Of a stretch of 64,000 nt of DNA, positions 8,753 to 17,080 are shown piece after piece (the first letter of the stretch is position 1; each line of letters opens with the position of its first letter). Origin of the DNA: Lysinibacillus fusiformis (GTDB lineage: Bacteria > Bacillota > Bacilli > Bacillales_A > Planococcaceae). The stretch is from positions 2,300,001 to 2,364,000 of the forward strand of contig NZ_CP070490.1 of assembly GCF_016925635.1 (NCBI RefSeq), written 5' to 3'. The position numbers and the translations under genes were made by a program. Under the pieces are notes generated by a model. It searched no databases, was not told the DNA's origin, and saw only the letters and a program-made list of their open reading frames with translations.

Positions 8753-10291
8753 ATGAGCAATATCTCGACAGAAAATACGCCACCTACAATGAAAGATAAA
8801 ATTTTAGCAGGTGGATTACCAAAATATCATGACAAAAATGCACAACAAGGCAAGCTATTTGTACGTGAGCGTCTTGAACTATTACTAGATGATGGTCTTC
8901 AATCAGAGGATGGCCTCTATGCGAACTGTTTAGCAGGAGATTTACCTGCAGATGGTGTTGTCACTGGTATTGGTAAAATTCATGGTCGCACGGTTTGTGT
9001 GCTAGCCAATGATTCAACGATTAAAGCGGGTTCTTGGGGAAAACGCACAGTTGAAAAAATGATTCGCATTCAAGAAACTGCTGAAAAGTTGAATTGTCCA
9101 TTACTCTATTTAGTAGATTCAGCAGGTGCACGTATTACAGATCAGCTAGAAATGTTCCCAGGACGTAGAGGTGCAGGACGCATTTTCTACAACCAAGTCA
9201 AGCTGTCAGGAAAAGTTCCGCAAATTTGCTTATTATTCGGTCCTTCCGCAGCAGGCGGTGCCTATATCCCTGCATTTTGCGATATCGTTGTGATGATAGA
9301 AGGGAATGCTTCCATGTATTTAGGATCTCCTCGTATGGCCGAAATGGTTATCGGTGAGAAAGTGGATTTAGAAACAATGGGTGGCGCAAAAATGCACTGT
9401 TCCGTTTCTGGTTGTGGAGATGTGCTTGTTAAAACAGAACAGGAGGCCATTACTTATGCGCGTAAATATTTGGGTTACTTCCCGAATAACTATGCAGAAC
9501 GCAGCAAGGTAGAGGCACCTAAACCGCCGGCTACATTTGATAAATCTATTGAAGAATTAATTCCTCAAAACCAAAATGTTCCATTTGATATGTATAAGCT
9601 AATTGATCGTATTATCGATGAAGATTCGTTTTGTGAGGTCAAGAAATTATTTGCACCCGAATTAATTACAGGCCTTGCCCGAATTAATGGACAATCAGTT
9701 GGCATTATCGCTAACCAACCACGTGTCAAGGGAGGCGTGCTATTCCATGATTCTGCTGATAAAGCGGCGAAGTTTATTTCCCTTTGTGATGCATTCAATA
9801 TACCGCTGTTATTCCTAGCAGACGTTCCAGGCTTTATGATTGGTACTCAGGTAGAAAAAGCAGGAATCATCCGTCATGGTGCTAAAATGATTTTTGCTAT
9901 GAGTGAGGCAACTGTTCCTAAGCTAACGGTCATTGTGCGTAAAGCGTATGGTGCAGGATTATATGCGATGGCTGGCCCTGCGTTTGAACCAGACTGCTGT
10001 ATTGCATTATCAAATGCACAAATTGCCGTAATGGGACCAGAAGCTGCTGTCAATGCCGTCTATGCCAATAAAATTGCAGAACTTCCAAAAGAAGAACAAG
10101 CAAGCTTCATTGCCGAGAAACGTAAAGAATATCAAGAGGAAATTGATGTGTATCGTTTAGCTTCAGAGCTTATCATTGATGATGTGATTGAACCTAATGA
10201 GCTACGTAAGGTACTAGAAAATCGCTTAGAACTTTATATGTCAAAATACTTATTATTCTCACAACGTAAGCATGGGGTAAACCCAGTTTAA
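8753..10291 (+). CDS. Acyl-CoA carboxylase carboxyltransferase subunit (methylcrotonyl-CoA carboxylase beta, YngE-like)
   Basis: Transfers the carboxyl group from biotin to an acyl-CoA. It has 512 residues with both crotonase-like halves. The N-terminal half has LVDSAGARI and FGPSAAGGAYIPAF; the C-terminal half has GFMIGTQVEKAGIIRHGAKM and KAYGAGLYAM. Together with the biotin carboxylase and carrier genes it completes the enzyme, most likely acting on 3-methylcrotonyl-CoA because HMG-CoA lyase and a hydratase are in the operon. Propionyl-CoA is the main alternative. A terminator follows 16 bases after the stop. Confidence 0.9.
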   Translation: MSNISTENTPPTMKDKILAGGLPKYHDKNAQQGKLFVRERLELLLDDGLQSEDGLYANCLAGDLPADGVVTGIGKIHGRTVCVLANDSTIKAGSWGKRTVEKMIRIQETAEKLNCPLLYLVDSAGARITDQLEMFPGRRGAGRIFYNQVKLSGKVPQICLLFGPSAAGGAYIPAFCDIVVMIEGNASMYLGSPRMAEMVIGEKVDLETMGGAKMHCSVSGCGDVLVKTEQEAITYARKYLGYFPNNYAERSKVEAPKPPATFDKSIEELIPQNQNVPFDMYKLIDRIIDEDSFCEVKKLFAPELITGLARINGQSVGIIANQPRVKGGVLFHDSADKAAKFISLCDAFNIPLLFLADVPGFMIGTQVEKAGIIRHGAKMIFAMSEATVPKLTVIVRKAYGAGLYAMAGPAFEPDCCIALSNAQIAVMGPEAAVNAVYANKIAELPKEEQASFIAEKRKEYQEEIDVYRLASELIIDDVIEPNELRKVLENRLELYMSKYLLFSQRKHGVNPV

Positions 10292-10307
10292 ACATACTTA
10301 TTGCAAG

Positions 10308-10338
10308 GCTGTCTCTGCTGCTAGGAGACAGCTTTTTT
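10308..10338 (+). terminator. Rho-independent terminator of the acyl-CoA operon
   Basis: GCTGTCTC pairs with GAGACAGC around a nine-base loop, followed by TTTTTT. It closes the acyl-CoA degradation operon. Confidence 0.9.
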
Positions 10339-10390
10339 GGATGATAATTTTTTTCAGCTACTTGCAAGCTATAGTTGAGCATATTAAAAT

Positions 10391-10990
10391 ATGGGAAGGA
10401 ATAAAGGGAAGTGGGTGTTAAGCTTGTCTAAAAACAACATAGCGGATGTTCAGAATAATGCCAAGCTCCCATTACCATATCGGGATGTCATTGATACATA
10501 TTATTTGCCGCTAAAGATCGCAGGTTGGATTTTATTTAGTATCTATTCATTTATGGCTTTTTATAAATTGGTTATTGATCGCTTAGTAGATGTAGTCGTC
10601 GTTTTATTTAAAGGAGATTACTCGATAGGTGACTTAGGATTGTTTGATTATAGTAGTTGGCGGTTAACTACTAATTTTATTCCCTTCGAAACGATTCTCC
10701 GTTATATAAACTACTCTCAATATTTTAATTGGGAAATTATAATCGTTAACTTACTTGGCAACTTATTAATTTTTACGCCAATGGGCTTTTTACTGCCATT
10801 ACTATCGAAGAAATTCCGAAAAGCGTGGGTCATTATTTGTTTAGGCTTTTTTTCTAGTCTTGCTGTCGAAACCGTTCAATTTATTTTTACCGTCGGCTCT
10901 GCGGATATTGATGATTTAATTTTAAATACAATTGGTGCATGGCTTGGTTACTTAGCTTATAAAGGTATATTGATTAGACCCAAAAAATGA
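10391..10990 (+). CDS. VanZ-like family membrane protein
   Basis: Up to 199 residues with about four membrane segments. The core NLLGNLLIFTPMGFLLPLL followed by a segment ending SLAVETVQFIFTVGSADIDDLILNTIGAWLGY is characteristic of the VanZ-like domain. Members include teicoplanin-resistance VanZ, but most chromosomal copies have no known role. The start is uncertain. ATG 10391 has no ribosome binding site, whereas GTG 10415 and TTG 10424 lie downstream of AAAGGG and GGGTG respectively. Confidence 0.75.
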   Translation: MGRNKGKWVLSLSKNNIADVQNNAKLPLPYRDVIDTYYLPLKIAGWILFSIYSFMAFYKLVIDRLVDVVVVLFKGDYSIGDLGLFDYSSWRLTTNFIPFETILRYINYSQYFNWEIIIVNLLGNLLIFTPMGFLLPLLSKKFRKAWVIICLGFFSSLAVETVQFIFTVGSADIDDLILNTIGAWLGYLAYKGILIRPKK

Positions 10991-10995
10991 GAAAG

Positions 10996-11024
10996 ACAGT
11001 CCAGAATGAGGGGCTGTTTTTTTA
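10996..11024 (+). terminator. Terminator after the VanZ-like gene
   Basis: An imperfect GACAGTCC/GGGGCTGT hairpin is followed by a seven-T tract, just downstream of the VanZ-like stop codon. Confidence 0.7.
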
Positions 11025-11317
11025 CGTCGATTAACACTGTTTGATTAGTGTATATGGTAATAAATTTTATTGAAAATAGTATGGAGTTAATAAATGAATG
11101 TGAAAAATATTGACTTTATAAGAGTCTTTATACCTAATTTCGAAAATAGTTAGTATCTCTTTAGGAGGTTAGTAGTAATTAGTGCTTGAATTTAATAGTG
11201 AAAATTCCGATAATGAGTGTACAGAAACTATTCAAATGGTATAGATAGAGTGTAAGTAAGTATGTTCATATCTATTATCTAATTAGCATATGAAGATAGA
11301 AGGGCGAGGTGAAAACT
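11025..11317. other. Intergenic spacer before the SprA-related gene
   Basis: AT-rich sequence with no ORF carrying a ribosome binding site and no clear hairpin. It presumably holds the promoter for the gene at 11318, but I cannot place one with confidence. Confidence 0.4.
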
Positions 11318-12043
11318 ATGAAAATATCAAATTTAATGGAACAAGAAAGAATTTCATCGCAGCATAATCGTAAAAAGATATTGCAACGTAAAGAGGCGGG
11401 AGATGCATATAGAAAAAATGCGATGTATTTCCAGCCAAAGAAAAACCCATTATTGATTGAACTTGAAAATTTATTGCTAGGACGTACTGACCAGGATTTA
11501 TATGAACAGCAACAAGTAGAGTCGAAAGAAGTAACGCCTCAACAGCAAGCCATTATGGAAGATTTGCAGCAAACAGAAAAGAATGTACGTGCCCATGAAC
11601 AAGCCTATAAAGTAGGAATGAATGATAATGCTGATTCCTCGGATATATCCGATTCAGAGCTAAATGACACACTGCATATTTTAGAGCAGGTACGTAATGC
11701 AGCATTGTCATCAGCAGAGCCTTCTCCACAAGATTTACGTGTGGCACAAAGCGTTGATGCTCAAATACAGCATATGTTAAATGATTCAAGTTTTGACGAT
11801 GTTACCACTAACGAAGGCGAACCATCTTTTGTACGTGACATTATTGAAGTGAAGGTTCCTGAACGTTTCTCGAAGGAATTGAAATTGGACCCATTTGCAG
11901 ATACAATTTTCGGTAAGAACTATGAGACTGCATTCAGGTTAAGAGCATTCAAACAGGCATCGGAAAGATATGCGGCTCACGTTCAAATGACGAAAAATGG
12001 CTATCGCCCAGACAAGGATTCTATGTACTCTTTGATAGCCTGA
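11318..12043 (+). CDS. Degenerate SprA-related (PF12118-type) protein
   Basis: Predicted soluble protein of 241 residues, acidic and glutamine-rich, with no signal peptide. Residues 89-97 read KNVRAHEQAY. SprA-related putative metalloproteases have EVRAHEQAH at this point, an HExxH zinc site; here the second histidine is tyrosine (Y97). Later, VRNAALSSAEPSPQDLRVAQ closely follows the family's C-terminal block. The glycine-rich stretch normally between the two blocks is missing. I infer a protein that keeps the fold's borders but has lost the zinc site. ATG 11318 is used because GAGGTG lies seven bases upstream; the GTG at 11309 is inside that site. Confidence 0.65.
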   Translation: MKISNLMEQERISSQHNRKKILQRKEAGDAYRKNAMYFQPKKNPLLIELENLLLGRTDQDLYEQQQVESKEVTPQQQAIMEDLQQTEKNVRAHEQAYKVGMNDNADSSDISDSELNDTLHILEQVRNAALSSAEPSPQDLRVAQSVDAQIQHMLNDSSFDDVTTNEGEPSFVRDIIEVKVPERFSKELKLDPFADTIFGKNYETAFRLRAFKQASERYAAHVQMTKNGYRPDKDSMYSLIA

Positions 12044-12067
12044 TGCTGTAGATAGGAGATTGTTGAA

Positions 12068-12562
12068 ATGGCAAAGGCAAAGCATGCGAAAACGAATGCA
12101 ATTCGATTATTAGAACAACAAAAAATTCATTTTGATGTGATTGAATACGAAACCGGGGATGGTCAAGTTGATGGTGTTTCTGTAGCTGAGAAAATTGGTC
12201 AGCCTGTTGCTCGGGTATTTAAAACATTAGTAGCAAAAGCAAGTGCACAAAAGTTATTTGTATTTGTCATTCCTGTAGCCGAGGAGCTGGACTTAAAAGC
12301 AGCTGCAAAGGTAGTTGGGGAAAAGAAAATTGAAATGTTAGCGGTAAAAGATCTACTTGGCCATACTGGTTATGTTCGTGGTGGATGTTCACCAGTGGGG
12401 ATGAAGAAGTTATATCCAACGGTCATTGATGCATCTGCTCAAGGTCAAGGAAGCATAATCGTTAGTGCTGGGAAAATTGGTATGCAAATTCATGTTCAAG
12501 TAGAAGATCTGAAGACTATAACAAAGGCACAACTTGCCTCAATTACAACTACCCATGAGTGA
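12068..12562 (+). CDS. ybaK: Cys-tRNA(Pro) deacylase-type YbaK/EbsC family protein
   Basis: A 164-residue editing-domain protein. Bacterial YbaK hydrolyses mischarged Cys-tRNA(Pro). Visible family features are the VFKTLVAK segment with its conserved lysine, the [17 protein letters not shown] helix and the [21 protein letters not shown] loop. The length is standard. It is transcribed alone, 25 bases after the SprA-related gene, and its stop codon lies inside the terminator hairpin. Confidence 0.9.
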   Translation: MAKAKHAKTNAIRLLEQQKIHFDVIEYETGDGQVDGVSVAEKIGQPVARVFKTLVAKASAQKLFVFVIPVAEELDLKAAAKVVGEKKIEMLAVKDLLGHTGYVRGGCSPVGMKKLYPTVIDASAQGQGSIIVSAGKIGMQIHVQVEDLKTITKAQLASITTTHE

Positions 12563-12580
12563 GAAAATGGGTAGTTTTTT
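12547..12580 (+). terminator. Terminator overlapping the ybaK stop codon
   Basis: AACTACCCAT pairs perfectly with ATGGGTAGTT and is followed by a T tract. The TGA stop of the deacylase gene is in the loop. Confidence 0.9.
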
Positions 12581-12680
12581 ATGTGGTAAGATGAACGGTT
12601 TAGTTCAAGCACTATAGCTTAATTTTTGTTGAAAGTATGATACAGTAATAGCAATATATTCATAGAGAGAAGGATAAGGA

Positions 12681-13316
12681 ATGCGTAGAATAATGGGGTG
12701 GCGTTGGACCTTTTTTATTGGTGGCTTAATTGTGATGTCACTTGGCATCACGATGTCTATAAAAGGAAAAATTGTTGGGACAAGCCCGTGGGATGTTTTA
12801 CATGTGGGTCTATTCCAAAATTTTGGTTTAAGTATTGGTACTTGGTCTATTGTAACAGGACTCTTTATAGTTGCTTCAACATCCATTGTGTTGCGTCAAT
12901 GGCCAAAGATAGGCACTTGGCTCAATATGCTACTAATCGGCTCATTCATTGATGTATTTAACTGGATGTTGCCCTCAACGGATGTATATGGCTTACAAAT
13001 TACATATTTTATTATTGGTTTATTTGTTTTGAGCTTTGGCTGTGGGATGTATATCGCACCGAATATGGGCGCAGGACCAAGGGATACCTTAATGATGATA
13101 CTTGTCGAAAAGTTTGGCGGATCTATTAAAACAGCAAGAATGGGAATTGAAGTACTCGTAACCATCGTTGGCTGGCTACTAGGAGGACCAGTTGGAGTAG
13201 GGACAGTATTAATCGCCTTAACTTCAGGCTATATTGTGCAATATTCATTACCGTATTGTCGTAAAATATTAATGAAATGTATTGGGCATATTGAAGGTAT
13301 GAAGCCATTTTATTAA
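12681..13316 (+). CDS. YczE/YyaS/YitT family integral membrane protein
   Basis: A 211-residue protein with about five membrane segments and conserved loops GTSPWDVLHVGL and NMGAGPRDTLMMIL. These two related motifs at equivalent points of two half-repeats are typical of the YczE group. In B. subtilis YczE affects lipopeptide/polyketide production, but no biochemical function is settled. The gene has its own leader and terminator, so it is probably monocistronic. Confidence 0.78.
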   Translation: MRRIMGWRWTFFIGGLIVMSLGITMSIKGKIVGTSPWDVLHVGLFQNFGLSIGTWSIVTGLFIVASTSIVLRQWPKIGTWLNMLLIGSFIDVFNWMLPSTDVYGLQITYFIIGLFVLSFGCGMYIAPNMGAGPRDTLMMILVEKFGGSIKTARMGIEVLVTIVGWLLGGPVGVGTVLIALTSGYIVQYSLPYCRKILMKCIGHIEGMKPFY

Positions 13317-13322
13317 ATCATG

Positions 13323-13373
13323 AAGCTACTTAGATCTGTAAAGGATAGAAGTAGCTTTTCATTTTTTTTAGCG
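13323..13373 (+). terminator. Terminator after the yczE-like gene
   Basis: AAGCTACTT pairs with AAGTAGCTT, followed by TTTCATTTTTTTT, directly after the stop codon. Confidence 0.8.
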
Positions 13374-13417
13374 TTCCTTCATATAATGCAGGGCAGAAGC
13401 TAAAGGAGGAACGACAT

Positions 13418-14494
13418 TTGAACGGAAATGTAACGTATTATTTTGGACACGCATTGACTGGGCAAGGTGTGAAAAATTTATATAAAGAAATGATGGAAGA
13501 AGCGGCTCTCGTTTATTTTTTGCAAGGGCCTGCTACCTTTAAAGGTTCAGAACTGTTAAAAGAACTAGGATATTTTTATGTGAAACAGGGCTTTGCTGTT
13601 GAGTGGTTTAAGCATGCTTTATTAGAAGAGGTTGTAGAAGCCGTTTATGTAAAAGGCTGTAACAGACTTTTTGTATGGGCTTCTGAGTGGAATATCGAGC
13701 CAACTTTCCTCGGTACAAAGCATCGTGTCATGTCTTTCTATGATTGTTTAGAGGACATACAGCTTGAAAAGGTTGGAGAACAGCTTGCAGAGGCGATGCA
13801 GGAGCGGGCAACTTGGCGTGAAAAATGCATAGCGAAACTGGATCAAGCAATCAAGCTTCATGATGACTGGGAGGTTGTCACACAAAGCTGTATGAACTGG
13901 CAGGCATTAAATGAACAGGTGGAAAATTTAAAGATGGAAGTGTTCCAATCCATTGTTTTGAATAAAACGGGCATGCGGACACATCGTTTACTTGGTACGT
14001 TAACTCCTAGAGGTGCGGAAAATACAGTGGATAGTATCACCAAAAGTATCACGACTCGCTTCATGATTAAAGGCAAGCCAGGCACAGGTAAATCTTCACT
14101 AATGAAAAGCTTAGCGGATGAGGCAAATGCAAGAGGGCTTGATGCACAAATTATTTGGTGTGGCTTAGATGCGGGATCTGTGGATATGGTCATTATCCCA
14201 GAGCTCAATTTCTGTATCTTTGATAGCACAGAGCCCCATATCTTTGATCCAGAGGATGGTAGGTTAGGGGATAAGATTTTTGATATTGGGCAACATTGTG
14301 CGCTTTCAGAGGAAGCAGAGACTGCGATTGAGGCAGTCCGAGCACAATACAAAGAAGCTATACAGGATGCGATGGGTCATTCCAAACGATATGCAGAAGC
14401 TGAATATACCGTTCGGCGTTTATTAGATCATTGTCTATCTGCCTCTTTATGGCGAGAAAAAACAGCGCCACTATTCGAAAGATTAACAAAGTAA
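13418..14494 (+). CDS. PRK06851-like P-loop ATPase of unknown function
   Basis: A 358-residue cytosolic protein. A clear Walker A, IKGKPGTGKSSLMKSL, lies at about residues 213-228. The N terminus (YYFGHALTGQGVKNLYKE) resembles a second, degenerate nucleotide-binding start, as in the duplicated PRK06851-type ATPases of Bacillaceae. No partner gene is next to it, and function is unknown. The TTG start is supported by GGAGG eight bases upstream. Confidence 0.65.
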   Translation: MNGNVTYYFGHALTGQGVKNLYKEMMEEAALVYFLQGPATFKGSELLKELGYFYVKQGFAVEWFKHALLEEVVEAVYVKGCNRLFVWASEWNIEPTFLGTKHRVMSFYDCLEDIQLEKVGEQLAEAMQERATWREKCIAKLDQAIKLHDDWEVVTQSCMNWQALNEQVENLKMEVFQSIVLNKTGMRTHRLLGTLTPRGAENTVDSITKSITTRFMIKGKPGTGKSSLMKSLADEANARGLDAQIIWCGLDAGSVDMVIIPELNFCIFDSTEPHIFDPEDGRLGDKIFDIGQHCALSEEAETAIEAVRAQYKEAIQDAMGHSKRYAEAEYTVRRLLDHCLSASLWREKTAPLFERLTK

Positions 14495-14561
14495 TGTAGC
14501 TAATGGCTTGCATGTGCTAAACTAGGAGCGAGAACAGTTTTCCTAGGAAAGGATGATACGC

Positions 14562-15752
14562 TTGTCTAAAGTATTGAATGCATTTTTAGATGAAAACCTA
14601 CAAGCCCTACATGAACAAGGCTTATACAATGAAATCGATCCAGTAGAGGGAGCAAATGGGCCGATTATTCAGGTCCGTGGCAAAAATCTTGTTAACTTAT
14701 CCTCTAACAACTATCTTGGTTTAGCAACAAATGAAGAATTAAAGCGTATTGCCAAAGTGACAATTGATAAATACGGTGTTGGAGCAGGTGCTGTTCGTAC
14801 AATCAATGGGACACTTGACTTGCACGTTAAATTAGAAGAAAAGCTTGCGGAATTTAAAGGAACAGAAGCGGCTATTTCTTATCAATCTGGCTTTAATTGT
14901 AATATGGCTGCTATTTCGGCTGTAATGGATAAAAATGATGCCATTCTATCTGATCAATTGAACCATGCCTCTATTATTGATGGCTGTCGTTTATCAAAGG
15001 CGAAAATTATTGCGTTTAATCACTCCGATATGGATGATTTACGTGCTAAGGCAAAGGCGGCAAAGGAATCAGGCTTATACAATAAAATCATGGTTATCAC
15101 AGATGGTGTGTTCTCAATGGATGGTGATATTGCTAAATTACCTGAAATTGTGGAAATTGCTAAAGAGTTTGATTTAATAACGTATGTGGATGATGCACAT
15201 GGTTCGGGTGTAACAGGTAAAGGAAAAGGAACTGTGAAGCATTTTGGATTAGAAAAAGAAATTGATTTCCAAATTGGTACATTATCAAAAGCCATTGGTG
15301 TAGTAGGTGGCTATGTAGCAGGTAAGAAAAATTTAATTGATTGGCTAAAAGTTCGTTCACGCCCATTCCTATTTTCAACAGCGTTACCGCCAGGTGATGT
15401 AGCAGCTATTACAGCAGCTGTGCAAATGCTGATTGATTCAACAGAGCTACACGATAAGCTGTGGGATAATGGAAACTATTTAAAAGCGGGACTTGAGAAG
15501 CTTGGCTTTAATATTGGTGCGTCTGAGACACCAATTACACCATGTATCATTGGAGATGAAAAGTTGACACAGGAATTTTCAAAGCGTTTATTTGAAGAAG
15601 GCGTTTATGCAAAATCGATTGTCTTCCCAACAGTTCCAAAGGGTACAGGACGCGTTCGGAATATGCCAACAGCGGCACATACAAAAGAAATGCTTGATAA
15701 TGCAATTGCGATTTACGAGAAGGTTGGTCGTGAATTAGGCGTTATTCAATAA
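14562..15752 (+). CDS. kbl: Glycine C-acetyltransferase (2-amino-3-ketobutyrate CoA ligase)
   Basis: PLP enzyme that converts 2-amino-3-oxobutyrate and CoA to glycine and acetyl-CoA, the second step of threonine degradation. The alpha-oxoamine-synthase features are present: [24 protein letters not shown] and the PLP lysine in [15 protein letters not shown] 14562 gives 396 residues and sits ten bases after GGAAAGG, whereas ATG 14553 directly abuts that site. The partner threonine dehydrogenase gene is not adjacent; an SDR-type tdh is found at 46694. 8-amino-7-oxononanoate synthase is a related alternative, but no biotin genes are nearby. Confidence 0.88.
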   Translation: MSKVLNAFLDENLQALHEQGLYNEIDPVEGANGPIIQVRGKNLVNLSSNNYLGLATNEELKRIAKVTIDKYGVGAGAVRTINGTLDLHVKLEEKLAEFKGTEAAISYQSGFNCNMAAISAVMDKNDAILSDQLNHASIIDGCRLSKAKIIAFNHSDMDDLRAKAKAAKESGLYNKIMVITDGVFSMDGDIAKLPEIVEIAKEFDLITYVDDAHGSGVTGKGKGTVKHFGLEKEIDFQIGTLSKAIGVVGGYVAGKKNLIDWLKVRSRPFLFSTALPPGDVAAITAAVQMLIDSTELHDKLWDNGNYLKAGLEKLGFNIGASETPITPCIIGDEKLTQEFSKRLFEEGVYAKSIVFPTVPKGTGRVRNMPTAAHTKEMLDNAIAIYEKVGRELGVIQ

Positions 15753-15756
15753 GAAA

Positions 15757-15788
15757 AAGGCTTCCTCCTAGATGGGGAAGCCTTTTTT
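15757..15788. terminator. Bidirectional terminator after kbl
   Basis: AAGGCTTCC pairs with GGAAGCCTT, with T tracts on both strands. It can end kbl on the plus strand and the convergent methionine-linked operon on the minus strand. Confidence 0.88.
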
Positions 15789-15790
15789 GC

Positions 15791-15870
15791 GTGATAGAAA
15801 TGAAAAAGTGCAGGATAGAATCAAAAAAGTGACTGATAGAAGCTGAAATGTAACTGATAGCGATCTAAAA
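15791..15870. repeat. Imperfect 21-base tandem repeat, about four units
   Basis: Three units of exactly 21 bases (15808-15828, 15829-15849, 15850-15870) follow a 17-base first unit (15791-15807). The shared core is GT-ACTGATAGAA followed by A-rich sequence. It lies between the terminator and the end of the CoA-transferase gene. The period is a multiple of three, but no start codon with a ribosome binding site opens it in any frame. Confidence 0.75.
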
Positions 15871-15883
15871 CTAGATAATCACT

Positions 15884-17080
15884 TTATTTTGAACCAATAA
15901 TTTTGGCTGCCTTGAGCTGTTGAATATCTGGATCCGAAATATTTAATGCCTGTAAAATTTCCTCATTATGTTGCCCTAAAGTAGGAGCTGCACTTGTTAG
16001 CTGTCCAGGTGTTTGCGAGAATTTGGCTGGGAAGCCTAGTGTTCGCATTGGTCCAGCAGTTGGGTGCTCATAGGACAGTACCATGCCACGCTCTAGAATA
16101 TGTGGATCATTCAATGTTTGATCGTAGGAATAGATTGGGCTAGATGGTACGCCGTGTTTATCTAAAAGTTCGAGCCAGTAGGTAGCCTTATGCTTGATTA
16201 GCTCGCTTTCAATTTCCGCTTCCAGCTCCTTCACATGTTGGGCACGTGAATAGTTGGTAGCAAAGAGGGGGTTGTCTAACCAATCAGGTCGATTGACAAC
16301 CTTTGCCGCGAAAATCTCCCATAGCTTTTGATTGCCAGCACCTACTAGAATATAGTCATCCTGTGTTTTGAAACCTTGATAGGGCGCGGACACACGATGG
16401 GCTGTTCCTGTTCGCTCAGGTAGCTCACCTTGTCCGAAATAAGCAGCAGCCTCCCAAACAGTCCATGCAAGACCCGACTCCACTAAGGAAACATCAATAT
16501 ATTGTCCTTCGCCACTACGAAGCTTATAAATATAGGCCATTAAAATGGACTGTAAGGCTGTTTGAGCAGCAGCAATATCATTCACCGCAAAGCCAACTTT
16601 TACAGGTCGGCCATCTGCTTCACCTGTCATATGCATTAAGCCGCTCAGACCCTGTGCCATAATATCATAGCCACCCTTTTGACTATAAGGACCTGTTTGA
16701 CCATAGCCTGAAATAGAGCAGTAAATAAGGCCAGGATTGATGGCTTTTAATGTGTCATAATCAATACCCAGCTTTTTCGTTACTCCTGGTCGATAATTTT
16801 CAACCAATACATCGACAGATTGAATCAGTTCTTTAAATAAAGCCAGTCCCTCAGCAGTTTTTAAATTGATGCAGACACCTTTTTTATTACGATTAACCAT
16901 CATGTACATATGACTTTCTTCATTAACGAAAGGACCCATTGTACGGGTATCGTCTCCATTTGGATATTTTTCAATTTTAATAACTTCTGCACCCATATCT
17001 GCTAACACCATAGTGCAATAAGGGCCTGCTAAGACTTGTGATAAATCAACAACCTTTAATCCTTGTAATGCTTGTTTCAT
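15884..17080 (-). CDS. Class III (CaiB/BaiF) CoA-transferase
   Basis: Transfers CoA between carboxylic acids. It has 398 residues. The N-terminal GLKVVDLSQVLAGPYCTMVLADMGAEVIKIE is the standard family opening. ENYRPGV and GGYDIMAQGLSGLM follow, and the expected catalytic aspartate is D168 in AVNDIAAAQ. It is the last gene of the minus-strand run that starts at the SAM riboswitch, and its ATG overlaps the upstream stop by four bases. The substrate is unknown; context suggests a methionine-derived 2-hydroxy or 2-oxo acid (inference). Racemase members of this fold are an alternative. Confidence 0.88.
   Translation of the reverse strand: MKQALQGLKVVDLSQVLAGPYCTMVLADMGAEVIKIEKYPNGDDTRTMGPFVNEESHMYMMVNRNKKGVCINLKTAEGLALFKELIQSVDVLVENYRPGVTKKLGIDYDTLKAINPGLIYCSISGYGQTGPYSQKGGYDIMAQGLSGLMHMTGEADGRPVKVGFAVNDIAAAQTALQSILMAYIYKLRSGEGQYIDVSLVESGLAWTVWEAAAYFGQGELPERTGTAHRVSAPYQGFKTQDDYILVGAGNQKLWEIFAAKVVNRPDWLDNPLFATNYSRAQHVKELEAEIESELIKHKATYWLELLDKHGVPSSPIYSYDQTLNDPHILERGMVLSYEHPTAGPMRTLGFPAKFSQTPGQLTSAAPTLGQHNEEILQALNISDPDIQQLKAAKIIGSK

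Noticed and set aside
13858..14352. Minus-strand frame of 164 codons
   Set aside because: It is antisense to the P-loop ATPase, whose Walker motif and start are convincing; no family features are visible in the antisense product.
15791..15883. Minus-strand heptad reading (LSVTF repeats) across the 21-base tandem repeat as a small peptide gene
   Set aside because: The frame has a stop just upstream and no start codon with a ribosome binding site; the periodicity is explained by the DNA repeat.
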